From Hypericum androsaemum (taxonomy: Eukaryota; Streptophyta; Magnoliopsida; Malpighiales; Hypericaceae): a stretch of 64,000 nucleotides of DNA. This document shows, one piece after another, positions 13,174 through 24,416 of this stretch; positions within the stretch are counted from its first letter, which is position 1, and every line of letters starts with the position of its first letter. The notes beneath the pieces are model-generated. The model made no database searches. It was not told the origin of the DNA and saw only the letters and a list, made by a program, of their open reading frames with translations. The DNA lies in contig OZ023185.1 in assembly GCA_963995505.1 (NCBI GenBank), forward strand, positions 14,767,691 to 14,831,690. The letters run 5' to 3'. The translations under genes and the position numbers were made by a program.

Positions 13174-14625
13174 TGTTAAATGGCGTGGTAATAAAAAATA
13201 AAAGATTACAAAATATTGAAATAGAATACAAAGATATGATTAGTACAATAAGATCATGCCTCCAGATGACATGATTAGTCATTTTGGTCATGATAATAAT
13301 AATTTAGTGGTGAGAACCGAGATGGACGTAACTGAGACTGCAAACGACGCGGTTTGCTGGGTGTCCAATTTGTTGAAATTCTTTCAAAAAAAATTTTGTT
13401 TAAATTCTCATGCATCTAACGAATGCTGTGATTATGTAGTAAAAGAAAATTTGAATAAGAAATTTAAAAGTTACAAAATTGAATTATTTGCCATTTCCTC
13501 CGAATCTGAAATATCATGGTGTTATTACCTTTTCTTGTAAATTCCACTGTCAAAATTTCATTATTTTAAAGATTTATATAAGTTCTATACAATTTATTTT
13601 CTGTCTTTTGAGTTTTATTTTTTTCTATTTTTTGAAAGGTAAATATAACACATAATTACAATGTCTGAGATTGAACCATTGACATCCTTAAAATTAAATA
13701 ACGCTTATGCCACTAGGCCAACCATGTTAAATGTGTCATTAGATGTGTCTCTTGAGTTTTATTGCATTTTCTTCCGTCAAACATGTTAAATGTGTTGTCA
13801 TTATATATGTTTGTGATCATTATATAGAGTTTGCCTAAACAATGGCAAAAATCCCGGGGTACAAACTCAGGTAGTTTCACTGGCACTTGGAATCAAGGTT
13901 ATGAGTATCGCGATTATAATTGTAAGATCGCACAATTTTACGAGTCGTCATTGTTCTACCATGCTGAATCACAAGCAAGATTTTAATGTTGAACGGATCA
14001 ATGGGATCGTTGAGTATAATCGTAAGATCGCAAGAATTTTTTTAACTAATTTGCTCCTTGTTCCTGCGAGAGATTTAGTGAATATTTTTAGTGTTTCTTT
14101 TTTTAAATCATATTTGGTATTTCCTAGAAGTTTTTTGATAATTTTAAAGATATGTGGTATTTCCTTAATAGTTTAAATCAGTGTAAACCTAACCCTAATA
14201 GTGTGCACTATAAATATAAGGTCTTTGGCCGTATTCCAAAGGAAAAATACAACCTTGATGATGAATTTGATGGAGTAGGAGGTGAAGATCGTTTGGAGGA
14301 AGATGTTGGGTTTGATGAGTAGACTGACTTGAATTCTTTGTTGAATTAAATTTTTTTAGATGATGTTTAAGAAATTTATGTTTTTAGATGATGTTTGAGA
14401 CAATGAGTGTTTATGACTTATGATTAAATTAATAAAAGTTTATGTTAAGTTTATTTTTTTAGTTATTTTTATAATTTTGTCTATTTGGTGGGATCTTGCG
14501 ATTTGTGTTACGATCCTCCGTTCTACAATTTTTTTATACCCAAACGATCTTCAGTGGGATCCCGATTTTGACAACTTTGCTTGGAATTGTCTTTCCACGA
14601 CAAACGGCCAAATCTTTCTTTGTTA
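13174..14625. other. Intergenic, no recognised gene
   Basis: AT-rich sequence. Short open frames at 13256-13540 and 13901-14176 show no family resemblance. Around 13901-14040 a phrase containing CGTAAGATCGCA occurs twice, hinting at a decayed repeat. Confidence 0.5.
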
Positions 14626-14633
14626 GTTACTTG

Positions 14634-15267
14634 CAATGTTTTTAAAACCGACCCGGAAGGTTACCCGAAATTTTTAAAATTCTGGTTCGTCCGGTCGGAC
14701 CAGGACTTCTATTTTATATTAATATAATTAAATAAGGTTTAATAAATTTAATTTAACATAAAAATGATAAAATATCAAATAAGTTCAAATATTTAGCAAC
14801 TTTGTTATACAATTTATCCAAACGAAATCTTCAAACATGAATTAAACAAGTATAGAAGAACAAGAAGATGATTAAACAAGTTTTTGTGTTCGACATATTA
14901 GTCTAATTCATTTAGAAGAACAAGAAGATGATTAAACAAGTTTTTGTGTTCGACATATTAGTCTAATTCATTTGACTTAGTTGACATATTATCAAGAATT
15001 GTTAAAAATATAAGTTTGTTGCGACCCAAAAGTGATGTACACGCTCCGAGCGTGGAAGTTGAGGTTTTATTTTTAAATTAAATAAGATAAAATGGAAAAA
15101 ATAAATACTAATTTTTCTGATCTGGACGAACCGGGTCACCCCGAAGTACTTGACTGGGTAGTTCGACAGAATTTTGGCCGGTCAAACTGCATTCTGGGTT
15201 TTAGGCAAAAATCGACCAGAATTTGGTCCCAGTTAGCAATCATCTGACAGCGATTTTTAAGACATTG
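14634..15267. mobile_element. Non-autonomous hAT-type element, 634 bp
   Basis: Bounded by a perfect 8-bp direct duplication, GTTACTTG, at 14626-14633 and 15268-15275, the size typical of hAT transposons. Terminal inverted repeats read CAATGTTTTTAAAACCG and CAATGTCTTAAAAATCG (14 of 17 match). The interior has GC-richer subterminal segments with ACCGGxxGG-like words and an AT-rich centre, and no transposase. The length and ends fit an internally deleted or MITE-like derivative. Confidence 0.85.
14853..14972. repeat. Two direct copies of a 60-bp unit inside the hAT element
   Basis: 14853-14912 and 14913-14972 appear identical (TAGAAGAACAAGAAG... to ...AATTCATT), so the duplication is recent relative to the element. 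Confidence 0.9.
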
Positions 15268-15405
15268 GTTACTTGTCAATTAACTTACTTTGACAAAGTC
15301 TACCAAAAAAAACTTATTTTGACAAAGACAACAACTCTAACCTCGAGCAAATCTCAGATAAAAAAGCCAAATAATGTCATTTTTCAGAAGTATAAAAATG
15401 TCTTA

Positions 15406-16065
15406 TTGTTGGAGCGGAAAATTAATTCGCGGATTTGCTGAACCTATTTTGGTAAAAAGGCCATAACTTTTGGCTCAAGTATTATATTGACACAATTCTA
15501 AAAGTCACAGAAAGCGAAGACATATATCTACAACTTTTTAATTTATGACTTTTCCAAATTTAGTACAAAAAGGGGCTAAAATTGAGTTATAAGTTTTTGG
15601 TAGGTTGAGTTTTCCTTATTAGGCCGGAGCTATATTAGATTTTCCTATATTGAACACGGCCTAGGGTTCATGTATGGGGCTGGGGCTAGCTGATTCTATA
15701 TAACGAGAACTAGGCACACGCTTGAAGGACTACCACAAAACAACACAACAATTATCAACCTAGCTTAGCTTATCTATCTTTTATGTTTTTTCCTTCCCCT
15801 TCTCCCCTATAATTTTAATAAAGTTTTTTTCTCCTCTACCAATTCTTTTCTCCTCCACCTACTCGAATCTAATTCTTCTCTTCTTATTCCCCATATTTCT
15901 TTCATCTTTACCTATTCATTCGATCGCTCTTGAGACGATCACTCCAGACCCGTTCATAAGTTCGTTTCGACGTTCTACCACATCTTAACCACAACACTTA
16001 TCAAAACCAAATAATTTCTTATCCCGATGATATCATAAGATAATTCGACCCAATTACCTCCAACA
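15406..16065 (+). mobile_element. Probable solo LTR, about 660 bp
   Basis: Starts TGTTGGAG and ends CTCCAACA, perfect inverted ends extendable to 10 bp. It contains a promoter-like CTATATAACGAG followed by a CT-rich leader, as LTRs do. No internal retrotransposon domain adjoins it. I found no convincing 5-bp target duplication (CTTAT versus ATATT), so boundaries may be off or the flanks altered. Confidence 0.5.
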
Positions 16066-16395
16066 ATATTAGTCATTACATGGGAGATGTGGACAGATTC
16101 GTAAAAAATCCGTACAACTAAAACTCGATTTCAAATCTATTGTAGATCAATCAGAATAGAGAAAAATGCGAAGATAGGGCGGCATGGTACATGATTGCTC
16201 GCGGCAAGGTCTATCAGTGCTCGCGATAATGTGTATCACCGCTTGCAACTTGGTGTACCATCGTCTGATGCATGATGTAGCATTGAAGGAGCAGTTGAGC
16301 AAAATTAATTTAGATCGTCCATTTCATTTGATGTTCTAATTTTGACCGAGTAGCAGAAAGAAAAAAGTTGAAGAAACAAAAAAAAATTTAAGATT
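16066..16395. other. Intergenic spacer before the Copia element
   Basis: No gene recognised. Positions 16072-16104 resemble 22722-22754 beyond the other end of the Copia element (phrase GGGAGATGTGGACA with similar flanks). AGATT at 16391-16395 is the left target duplication of the Copia element. Confidence 0.5.
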
Positions 16396-16668
16396 TATTA
16401 TGTATTAATTATTTATGGATGTCATTTCCTCCATGTTCTCCACCCACCTCCTCCATGTTTGAAGACACATCTTCTCCACTTTCCCATAAAGCAAGTTTAA
16501 TGGGTTAGTGGGTTATGGAATAGTTAATGTATTAGGCTATAAATAGAACTCATTGTATTACCATTTGAGGTACATTCTTGATCTATTAATGAGACGTTCA
16601 TATTCTCCTCTCTTACTCTTTTTCTCTCTACTTATGACTATTGCTTATTTTCGATAAAGTTTATAACA
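16396..16668 (+). repeat. 5' LTR of the Copia element
   Basis: Begins TATTATGTATTAATT and ends TTATAACA; contains CTATAAATAGA, a TATA-type promoter near 16538. Nearly the same sequence is at 22334-22598. Confidence 0.9.
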
Positions 16669-17288
16669 CGTTATCAGCACGAGACTCTACCACATTCTCA
16701 ATACCGTCTTGAGAAGATCGAGCAACACCTTTGTAAGTACGTTTTAAAATTTCCAATTATTTATTTTGCCCATTACTAACCATAATCATGTTTTACTAAT
16801 TTGAATGTGTCTAGTAAAATTCTTTCATGAGATTATGTGTTTTATGTATTGACTTCTTCGTTAAATATTAGTAATAAGTGTCAATTTTATTTTAGAAACT
16901 ACAACTTAAAGAACTGGCATTTAATCTAGAAAATGTTAGTGAAATAGCTTTGCAAGACATTAACTAGATATTCAGTATAGGAAATATATATCATATTATT
17001 TGAGTGAGGAACGAACCAAATTATTATCACCCATGATGAATATATAATCTAACGAACAGATATTTTACGTACTTCAATTAAAAAAAATACTTGCATATCT
17101 TGTGAATAATAATTATTAAAAAAAATTCAATGTTAAGATCCACTTGCTTATTAATTTTATAGCTTCGTCTTTATCTTAATGTAAAAATTGAATATCCATA
17201 ACTCTTTTTTTACTCTAGTAATTTATTATGATTATTATTTAAACAATGTTAAGTCTAATTATATTTTATTTGTTATGATAATATTATA

Positions 17289-18104
17289 ATGTCAAATTTT
17301 GCCAAACTTGATTTTGTGGCCCTCCACATCACCGGTAAGAATTACTTGTCATAGATTTTGGATACTGAAATTCATCTTGATGCTAATGGTCTTGGAGAGA
17401 CAATCAAAGAGAAAAATGCAGCTTGTGCTCAAGATAAGACTAAGGCGATGATTTTCCTTCGTCACCATCTAGATGAAGGCTTGAAAGCCGAATACCTCAC
17501 GGTAAAGGATTCACTAATCCTTTGAATTTTCTTGAAAGAAATGTATGAGCATCAGAAAACTGTGATCCTTTCAAAAGCTCGTTATGATTGGATGCATTTG
17601 CGATTCCAAGATTTCAAAACTGTGAGTGAATATAATTCGGCTCTATTTCGCATAAGTTCTCAGCTGAAATTATGTGGAGAAAAGATCACTGATTCTGATA
17701 TGCTAGAGAAAATATTCTCAATTTTTCACGCATCAAATGTGCTCCTTCAGCAGCAATATCATGAAAAATATTTCAAGAAATACTCTAAGTTAATTGCTTG
17801 TCTTCTTGTGGCTGAACAAAATAATGAGCTTTTGATGAAAAATCACGAGGCATGTCCAACTGGTTATACTCTATTCCCTGAAGTGAATGTGATAAAATTT
17901 AATTATAGAGGCCGAGGTCGCGGTCGTAGACGTGGTAATGGTCGTGGAGGATATGGTTACCGTGGTGGTAATTTTAAGAATACGTCTCGCCACCTGAAGT
18001 AGGAGAACAAAGAGAAAAAATCTGGAAGAGATGGTGATGGTTGAATAAAAATAAAAAATTCGTGTCATCGTTGCGGCTGCAAAGGTCATTGGGCTCGTAC
18101 CTGT
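17289..18104 (+). pseudogene. Copia gag remnant with zinc knuckle
   Basis: Begins MSNFAKLDFVALHITGKNY, a UBN2/Retrofit-type Copia Gag start. The frame is cut by a TAG where Trp is expected (NYLS*ILD) and a TGA where Trp is expected before the block that is open at 17532-18002. The latter ends in an Arg/Gly-rich tail. After another stop, a CCHC zinc knuckle (C-x2-C-x4-H-x4-C) is at 18063-18104. The Gag would coat the RNA in the particle; this copy is dead. Confidence 0.85.
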
Positions 18105-18370
18105 CGTGCACCAAAGTATCTAGTTAAACTTTATCAAGAATCCTTGAAAGAAAAAGGGAAGGCCGGGACAAATGTTGTCAATGATGATGGTGGCATTGGC
18201 TTTATAAATGTGGAGGATAGCATAGACTTTGGCCAAAATAACTTCACTCATTTGGATGTTGCTGATTTTTTTATTGAATAGTAGTTTAATATCCATGTTC
18301 TTGTTTATTTCTTTAATATGTTTCCTAGACTTTTTCCTTATCATATTTTTGTTGTTTGAATTTAATGTAA

Positions 18371-18756
18371 TATTTCCTTATCATGTTTACATTTCTTGAA
18401 TTTAATATAAATATTTTTTTATTATGAAGAATATGGAATTGGCACGAGTTGGCTCATTTATCCGAGAAAGAGATATGTATTTAGCAGATAGTGCCACAAC
18501 GCACACCATACTTAAGGATGATAAATATTTTCTTCATTTGCATATACAAAAAGTAAATGTTAGTATTTCCTTATCATGTTTACGTTTCTTGAATTTAATA
18601 TAAATATTTTTTTTATTATGAAGAATATGGAATTGGCACGAGTTGGCTCATTTATCCAAGAAAGAGATCTGTATTTAGCAGATAGTGCCACAACGCACAC
18701 CATACTTAAAGATGATAAATATTTTTTTCATTTGCATATACAAAAAGTAAATGTTA
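18371..18756 (+). repeat. 193-bp tandem duplication inside the Copia element
   Basis: 18371-18563 is repeated at 18564-18756 with few differences. It covers the gag-pol junction and the start of the protease, including the active-site DSATTH word, which is therefore present twice. Confidence 0.9.
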
Positions 18757-21700
18757 GTACTATATCAGGTACTGCAAATTTAATTGAAGGTTGCGGAAGA
18801 GCTAATTTATTATTACCTGGAGGTACGAATTTTTGCATAAATAATGTATTATATTTTCCTAAGTCTTAAAGAAATTTATTAAGTTTCAAAGATATACGCC
18901 AAAATAAGTATCATGTTGAGACAACAAATGAAGGAAACAAAGAATATTTGTACATCACAAATATTATTTCGGGTAAAAAGTATTTGTTAGAAAAGTTACC
19001 CGTTTATATTATACATATATCAGTGCAATTGAAGCACATGCAATAGTAAACTAGAAGTTTACTGATTTTGTGACTGGGCATGACTGGCTGGGCCATCCCG
19101 GGTCAATAATGATGCGAAGAATTATTAACAATTCATGTGGACATTCTTTAAGGAACCAGAAGATTTTCCAATCTAATTAATTGTCATGCGTTGCATGCTC
19201 ACAAGGCAAATTAATAACGAGGCCATCACCAGCTAAAATTGGGATTGAATCTATTAGATTTCTGGAACGTATACAAGGTGATATATGTGGACCTATTCAT
19301 CCACCATGTGGACCATTTAGATATTTTATAGTATTAATTGATGCATTGACTAGATGGTCATATGTGTCTTTATTATCGACTCGTAACCTGGCGTTTGCGA
19401 AATTACTAGCCCAATTAATTCGATTACGAGCTCATTTTCTAGATAATCTCATTAAGACCATTCGTCTTGATAATGCTGGTGAATTTACTTCTCAAATATT
19501 CAATGATTATTGCACGGCTATTGGTATAAATGTTGAACATCATGTAGCTTATGTTCACACTCAAAATGGTCTTGCCGAATCATTTATTAAACGAATTCAA
19601 TTAATTGCAAGACCATTACTTATGAGAGCGAAACTCCCTATTTCTGCTTGGGGGCATGCCGTTTTACATGCAGCAATGTTGATTTGCATCAGGCCAACAA
19701 GTTATCATGAATTCTCCCCATTACAATTAGTTTATGGTCAGGAACTAAACATTTCCCATCTAAGAATTTTTGGATGTACGGTTTATGTTCCAATTGCTCC
19801 ACCACAACGCACTAAAATGAGACCTCAAAGAAGGTTGGGAATATATGTTGGATTTGAATCGCCATCGATAATAAAGCTCATTGAGCCACGTACTGGAGAT
19901 ATATTTACGACACGTTTTGCCGATTGCCATTTCAATGAATGAATATTCCCAACATTAGGGGGAGAAAATAAGCAGCCTGAAAAAACTTTTAGTTGGAATG
20001 AATTATCATTGTGTTATTTAGATCCTCGCACAAAACAAAGTAAACTTGAAGTTCAAAAGATAATTCATCCACAAAATTTAGCTAATCAGTTGCCAGCCGC
20101 TTTTGCTGACCCAAAGAAAGTGACTAGGTCACATATTCCGGCTGCTAATGCTCCTTTTAGAATTGATGTCCCTTAAGGATGACCAATTATTGCCAATGAA
20201 AATAAGGCACAAATTAAACGCGGTAGACTTATAGACCTATTGGTTCCAAAGAGAAAAATTCTCGTAAAAGAAAAGGAACAAAATATCAAGATGGTCAAAT
20301 TGAGGATATCTTGACTAGTGAAGAGTCCCAAGTTAATATCGAGTAAGGGCACACTCTAGAAGATTCACTTCCAATGGAAGATCAGGTACTTGAACATTGT
20401 GATAATCACGAGATCTCAATAAATTATGTTATGACTAGAGAAAAATAGAACCGAAATGAAGTTATTGTCGACGATATTTTTGCCTACCATGTAGCGCTAA
20501 ATATTATGGAAGATGAAGAGGATCTAGAGCGAAAATCTATTGAGAAATGCATGCATAGAAAAGACTGGCCAAATTGGAAAGACGCAATGAAATCCGAATT
20601 AGATTCGCTTGCGAAACGTGAAGTTTTCGGACCTTTAGTCCGCACACCCAAAGGTGTGAAACCCGTAGGATACAAATGGGTATTTGTGCGTAAACGAAAT
20701 GAGAAAAATGAAGTCGTGAGATATAAAGCACGACTTGTCGCACAAAGTTTTTCTCAAAGACCTGGTATTGATTATGAAGAGACATATTCTCCTGTGGTGG
20801 ATGCAATCACGTTTCAGTATTTGATAAGTCTGGTAGTACATGAAAAGTTGAATATGCGTCTTATGGATATTGTCACAGCCTATTTATATGGTTCACTTGA
20901 CAGTGACATTTATATGAAAATCTCAGAAGGATTCAATGTACCAGAAGTACGTGATTCTAGTCAAAAAAGAATATACTCGATCAAACTATGCCAATCTTTA
21001 TATAGATAAAAATAATCAGGGCGCATGTGGTATAACCGTCTTAGTGACTACTTATTACAAGAAGGCTATATGAATGATCCAATTTGCCTATGCATTTTTA
21101 TAAGGAGATCTAAATATGAGTTCGTTATAATTATAGTTTATGTTGATGATCTCAATATCATTGGAACTCCCGAAGAGCTCCAAAAAGCAGTTGATTATTT
21201 AACGAACAAATTTGAAATAAAAAATTTGGGAAAGACCAAACTATGTCTCGGATTGCAAATTGAACATCTTGAAGATAGAATTTTTATGCATCAATCAACT
21301 TATATAGTAAAGGTGCTAAAGCGCTTCAATATGGATAAAGCGCATCCGTTGAACACTCCAATGGTTGTAAGGTCACTTGATGTGAAAAAGGACCCTTTTA
21401 GACCTCGAGAAAATGGTGAAGAATTTCTTGGTCCTGAAGTACCGTATCTAAGTACAATAGGTGCGCTAATGTATCTCGCTAGTCATACTTGACCTGATAT
21501 ATCATTCTCTGTTAATTTACTAGCAAGATACAGTTCTTTGCATGCAAGAAGGCATTGGACTGGAGTAAAACAAATATTTCGTTATCTTCGAGGTACAATG
21601 GATATGGGTTTATATTATCCTAGTGGCTCAAAGGCAGACGTAATTGGATATGCAAATGCATGATATTTATCCGATCCTCAAATCGGATACTTATTCACAT

Positions 21701-22107
21701 GTGGAGGTACTGCTATTTCTTGGCGTTCCATGAAACAAACTATAGCAGCCACCTCATCTAATCATTATGAGATTTTGGCTATTCACGAAGCAAGTCGGGA
21801 ATGTATTTGGTTGAGATCTATTGTCCAACACATTCGAGAATCATGTGGATTACTTTTTCAAAAAGGAATGCCTACAACCTTATACGAGGACAATGCCGCA
21901 TGCATCGCACAATTGAAAGATGGGTATATTAAAGGTGATCAGACAAAATATATATCACCAAAATTCTTTTTCACACACGATCTTCAAAAGAATGGGGAGA
22001 TAAGTATTCAACAAATTCGTTCAAGTGATAATTTGGCAGATTTGTTCACAAAATCTCTACCCACTACAATTTTTGAGAAGCATGTTCGTAATATCGGTCT
22101 GAAATGA
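18426..22107 (+). pseudogene. Copia pol remnant: protease, integrase, reverse transcriptase, RNase H
   Basis: Protease-like ADSATTHTIL near 18670. A pre-integrase segment with HDWLGHPGS lies near 19080. The integrase is open at 19181-19942 and shows the catalytic context D (QGDICGP), D (IRLDNAGEF) and E (NGLAES). The reverse transcriptase is open at 20506-21009 and 21025-21492, with YVDD near 21141. RNase H and the end are at 21493-22107, with YEDNAACIAQ and DLFTKSLP. Stops interrupt it near 18868, 19942, 20175, 21007, 21490 and 21661. Several fit single transitions, such as HT*PD where HTRPD is expected. Non-functional. Confidence 0.9.
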
Positions 22108-22333
22108 CTTAGAGATCTCAAGTGATGTAGACATGATGGGGAGATATCATTTTACACTCTACTCTTTTTTCTTATCCATGGTTTTGTCCCAATGGGTTTT
22201 CCGGGTAAGGTTTTAATGAGGCAGTAATTTTATGATGATGTACTCTTTTTTCCTTGATTAGGATTTTTCCAACAGGATTTTTCCTAATAAGGTTTTAACG
22301 AGGCACATTATTCAAATGACATCCAAGGGAGAG

Positions 22334-22598
22334 TATTATGTATTAATTATTTATGGATGCCATTTTCTCCATGTTCTCCACCCACCTCCTCCATGTTTGA
22401 AGACACATCTTCTCCACTTCCCCGTAAAGCAAGTTTAGTGAGTTATGGAATGGTTAATGTATTAGCCTATAAATAGAACTCATTGTATTACCATTTGAGG
22501 TACATTCTTGATCTATTAATGAGAAGTTCATATTCTCTTCTCTTACTCTTTTTCTCTCTACTTGTGACTATTGCTTATTTTTGATAAAGTTTATAACA
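22334..22598 (+). repeat. 3' LTR of the Copia element
   Basis: Matches the left LTR from TATTATG to TTATAACA. It lacks 8 bp in the GGGTTAGTGGGTTA stretch. Followed directly by AGATT, the right target duplication. Confidence 0.9.
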
Positions 22599-22603
22599 AG
22601 ATT

Positions 22604-23067
22604 ATTCATGTACTCCAATACCAAAAATGCTTCTTGCCCCGCTAAATCAATGGTCTCTGATTTACTCGGGATGATGCTGCCAACCCTCCTACTATATTAT
22701 CCCCTCCAATCATATCACTGCATTAGATGGGAGATGTGGACAAATTCGTCAACGACGAATTATATATATAACACTTCAAAGTATTTATATTCAACTCAAT
22801 AAATTACCATAATTTTTTTTGGTGAAAATAAATTACTATACTTAGTGCTGGCAGTTCAATAGAGAATGGATTGAGTGGGGATTAAAGAAAAGGTGTCCAC
22901 AGGTGGAGACTTAAATATAGACTATTAGATTTGATTTTAAAATAGTTTCTGCAAATCCAAGGGCCATTAATCTATCAAGGGTACTTTTGCCCTTTTGCCC
23001 ATCTCATACCAACTAGGTTTTTCACCCCATCTATTTTAACCTTTTTAAACACAACCCACCATCTCCC
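22604..23067. other. Spacer, no recognised gene
   Basis: No family recognised in the short frame 22581-22802. The last part (from about 22960) looks like a promoter and leader feeding the CT-rich tract and the gene scrap at 23221. Confidence 0.4.
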
Positions 23068-23070
23068 ACG

Positions 23071-23132
23071 TCTCTTCTTCTTCTTCTTTTTCTTCTTTTT
23101 CTTCTTCTTCTTCTTCTTCTTCTTCTTCTTCT

Positions 23133-23195
<63 letters not shown>
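23071..23195. repeat. (TTC)n and (CT)n microsatellite
   Basis: Runs of CTT followed by CT, about 125 bp, ending 25 bp before an ATG. Such CT-rich leaders are common in plant 5' UTRs. Confidence 0.95.
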
Positions 23196-23220
23196 ACACA
23201 TCCAATCTCCCCCAAATTCG

Positions 23221-23500
23221 ATGGCGTCTCAGCAATACGATACCGTCTTCGATCTCAACGATGACGACCGATCGTCCCAGTTCCATGACAACCTCGAGGA
23301 CGATCCCGAGATTATGGACGATGATGACGACGAGGAAGACCTCCATCCCACCTCCTACAATGCGGTCGTCCTCCCCTCCCCGCTGCAGCTTGAATAGAAG
23401 TCCCTCCCGCTGGACGAGATGCGGCTGCTGTTCCAGCGGCTGTGGACCGACGAGGATGAGATCGAGCTCCTTTAGGGTTTTCTCAAGTACTCGACTTAGT
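23221..23500 (+). pseudogene. 5' fragment of a GeBP/STKL (DUF573) transcription-factor-like gene
   Basis: Starts MASQQYDTVFDLNDDD, continues through an acidic Asp/Glu-rich stretch, and reaches LLFQRLWTDEDEIELL, the start of the DUF573 DNA-binding domain of GLABROUS1-enhancer-binding and STOREKEEPER-like proteins. TAG codons at 23395-23397 and 23473-23475 interrupt it; the second sits where the family has Gln (LLQGFL), a C-to-T change. Similarity stops after GFLKYS, where minisatellite sequence begins, so most of the DNA-binding domain is missing. It has a CT-rich leader like a real gene, suggesting a truncated duplicate rather than a processed copy. Confidence 0.75.
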
Positions 23501-23529
23501 TTTAGTCTGTATGATATTTGTTTCAGTCG

Positions 23530-24416
23530 CTAATGATATTAGTTTGAGTATGTATTAATATTGATTTTCAGATGTAATGATATTGGTTTGAGTACGTAAT
23601 GATATTGGTTTGAGTACATACTGATATTAGTTTGGGTCTATACTGATATTGATTTTACTCTGTACTGTTATTGGTTTTAATTGCTAATAATATTGATTTG
23701 AGTATGTATTGACATTAGTTTGAGTACGTATTGACATTGGTTTTAGTCTGTATTGATATTGATTTTCATATGTAGTGATATTGGTTTGAGTCTGTATTGA
23801 TATTGGTTTTAGTATGTTGGTTTTAGTTTGCATCGATATTGGTTTCCGAATGTATTGACATTGGTTTTTTACTATAGTGATATTAGTTTTCGAATGTGGT
23901 GATATTAATTTTCGTGACCTCTTTTGTTTGGTTTGAGTATGTAATGATATTGGTTTTAGTCTGTAATGATATTGGTTCGAGTATGTATTGATATTGGTTT
24001 AAGTCTGTATTGATGTTGATTTTAGTCTGTACTGATATTAGTTTGAGTATGTATTGATATTGGTTTTAGCCTCTAATGACATTGAATTTAGTCTGCACTG
24101 ATATTGGTTTGAGTATGTATTGATATTGGTTTTAGTCTTCAATGATATTAGTTTTAGTCTATAATGATATTGGTTTGAGTATGTACTGATATTGGTTTGA
24201 GTTTGTAATGATATTGGTTTGAGTAAGTAATGCTATTGGTTCTAGTCTATAATGATATTGGTTTTCGAACGTAGTGATCTTGGTTTTCGAACGTGGTGAT
24301 ATATTAGTTTTTGAATGTATTGATATTGATTTTCGAATGTGGTGATATTGGTTTCCAAACATCGTGATATTGGTTTCCGAACGTAGTGATATTGGTTTTC
24401 CGAACGTAGTGATATT
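23530..24416 (+). repeat. Minisatellite with GATATTGGTTT core, left part
   Basis: About 40 imperfect units of roughly 20-22 bp, such as TGATATTGGTTTGAGTATGTA, with varying linkers (AGTCTGTA, CGAACGTAG). The array is cut at 24416 by the Gypsy insertion and resumes at 31591. Confidence 0.95.

Larger units (their letters stand above)
16396..22598 (+). mobile_element. Copia LTR retrotransposon, decayed, full length
   Basis: Two LTRs (273 and 265 bp) flank gag and pol remnants in Copia order: gag, protease, integrase, reverse transcriptase, RNase H. The 5-bp target duplication AGATT is at 16391-16395 and 22599-22603. A primer-binding-site region follows the left LTR (CGTTATCAGCACGA at 16669). A purine-rich tract AAGGGAGAG precedes the right LTR. 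Gag and pol carry several stops and frame breaks, so the element cannot move on its own. The LTRs differ by several substitutions and an 8-bp indel, indicating an old insertion. Confidence 0.93.
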
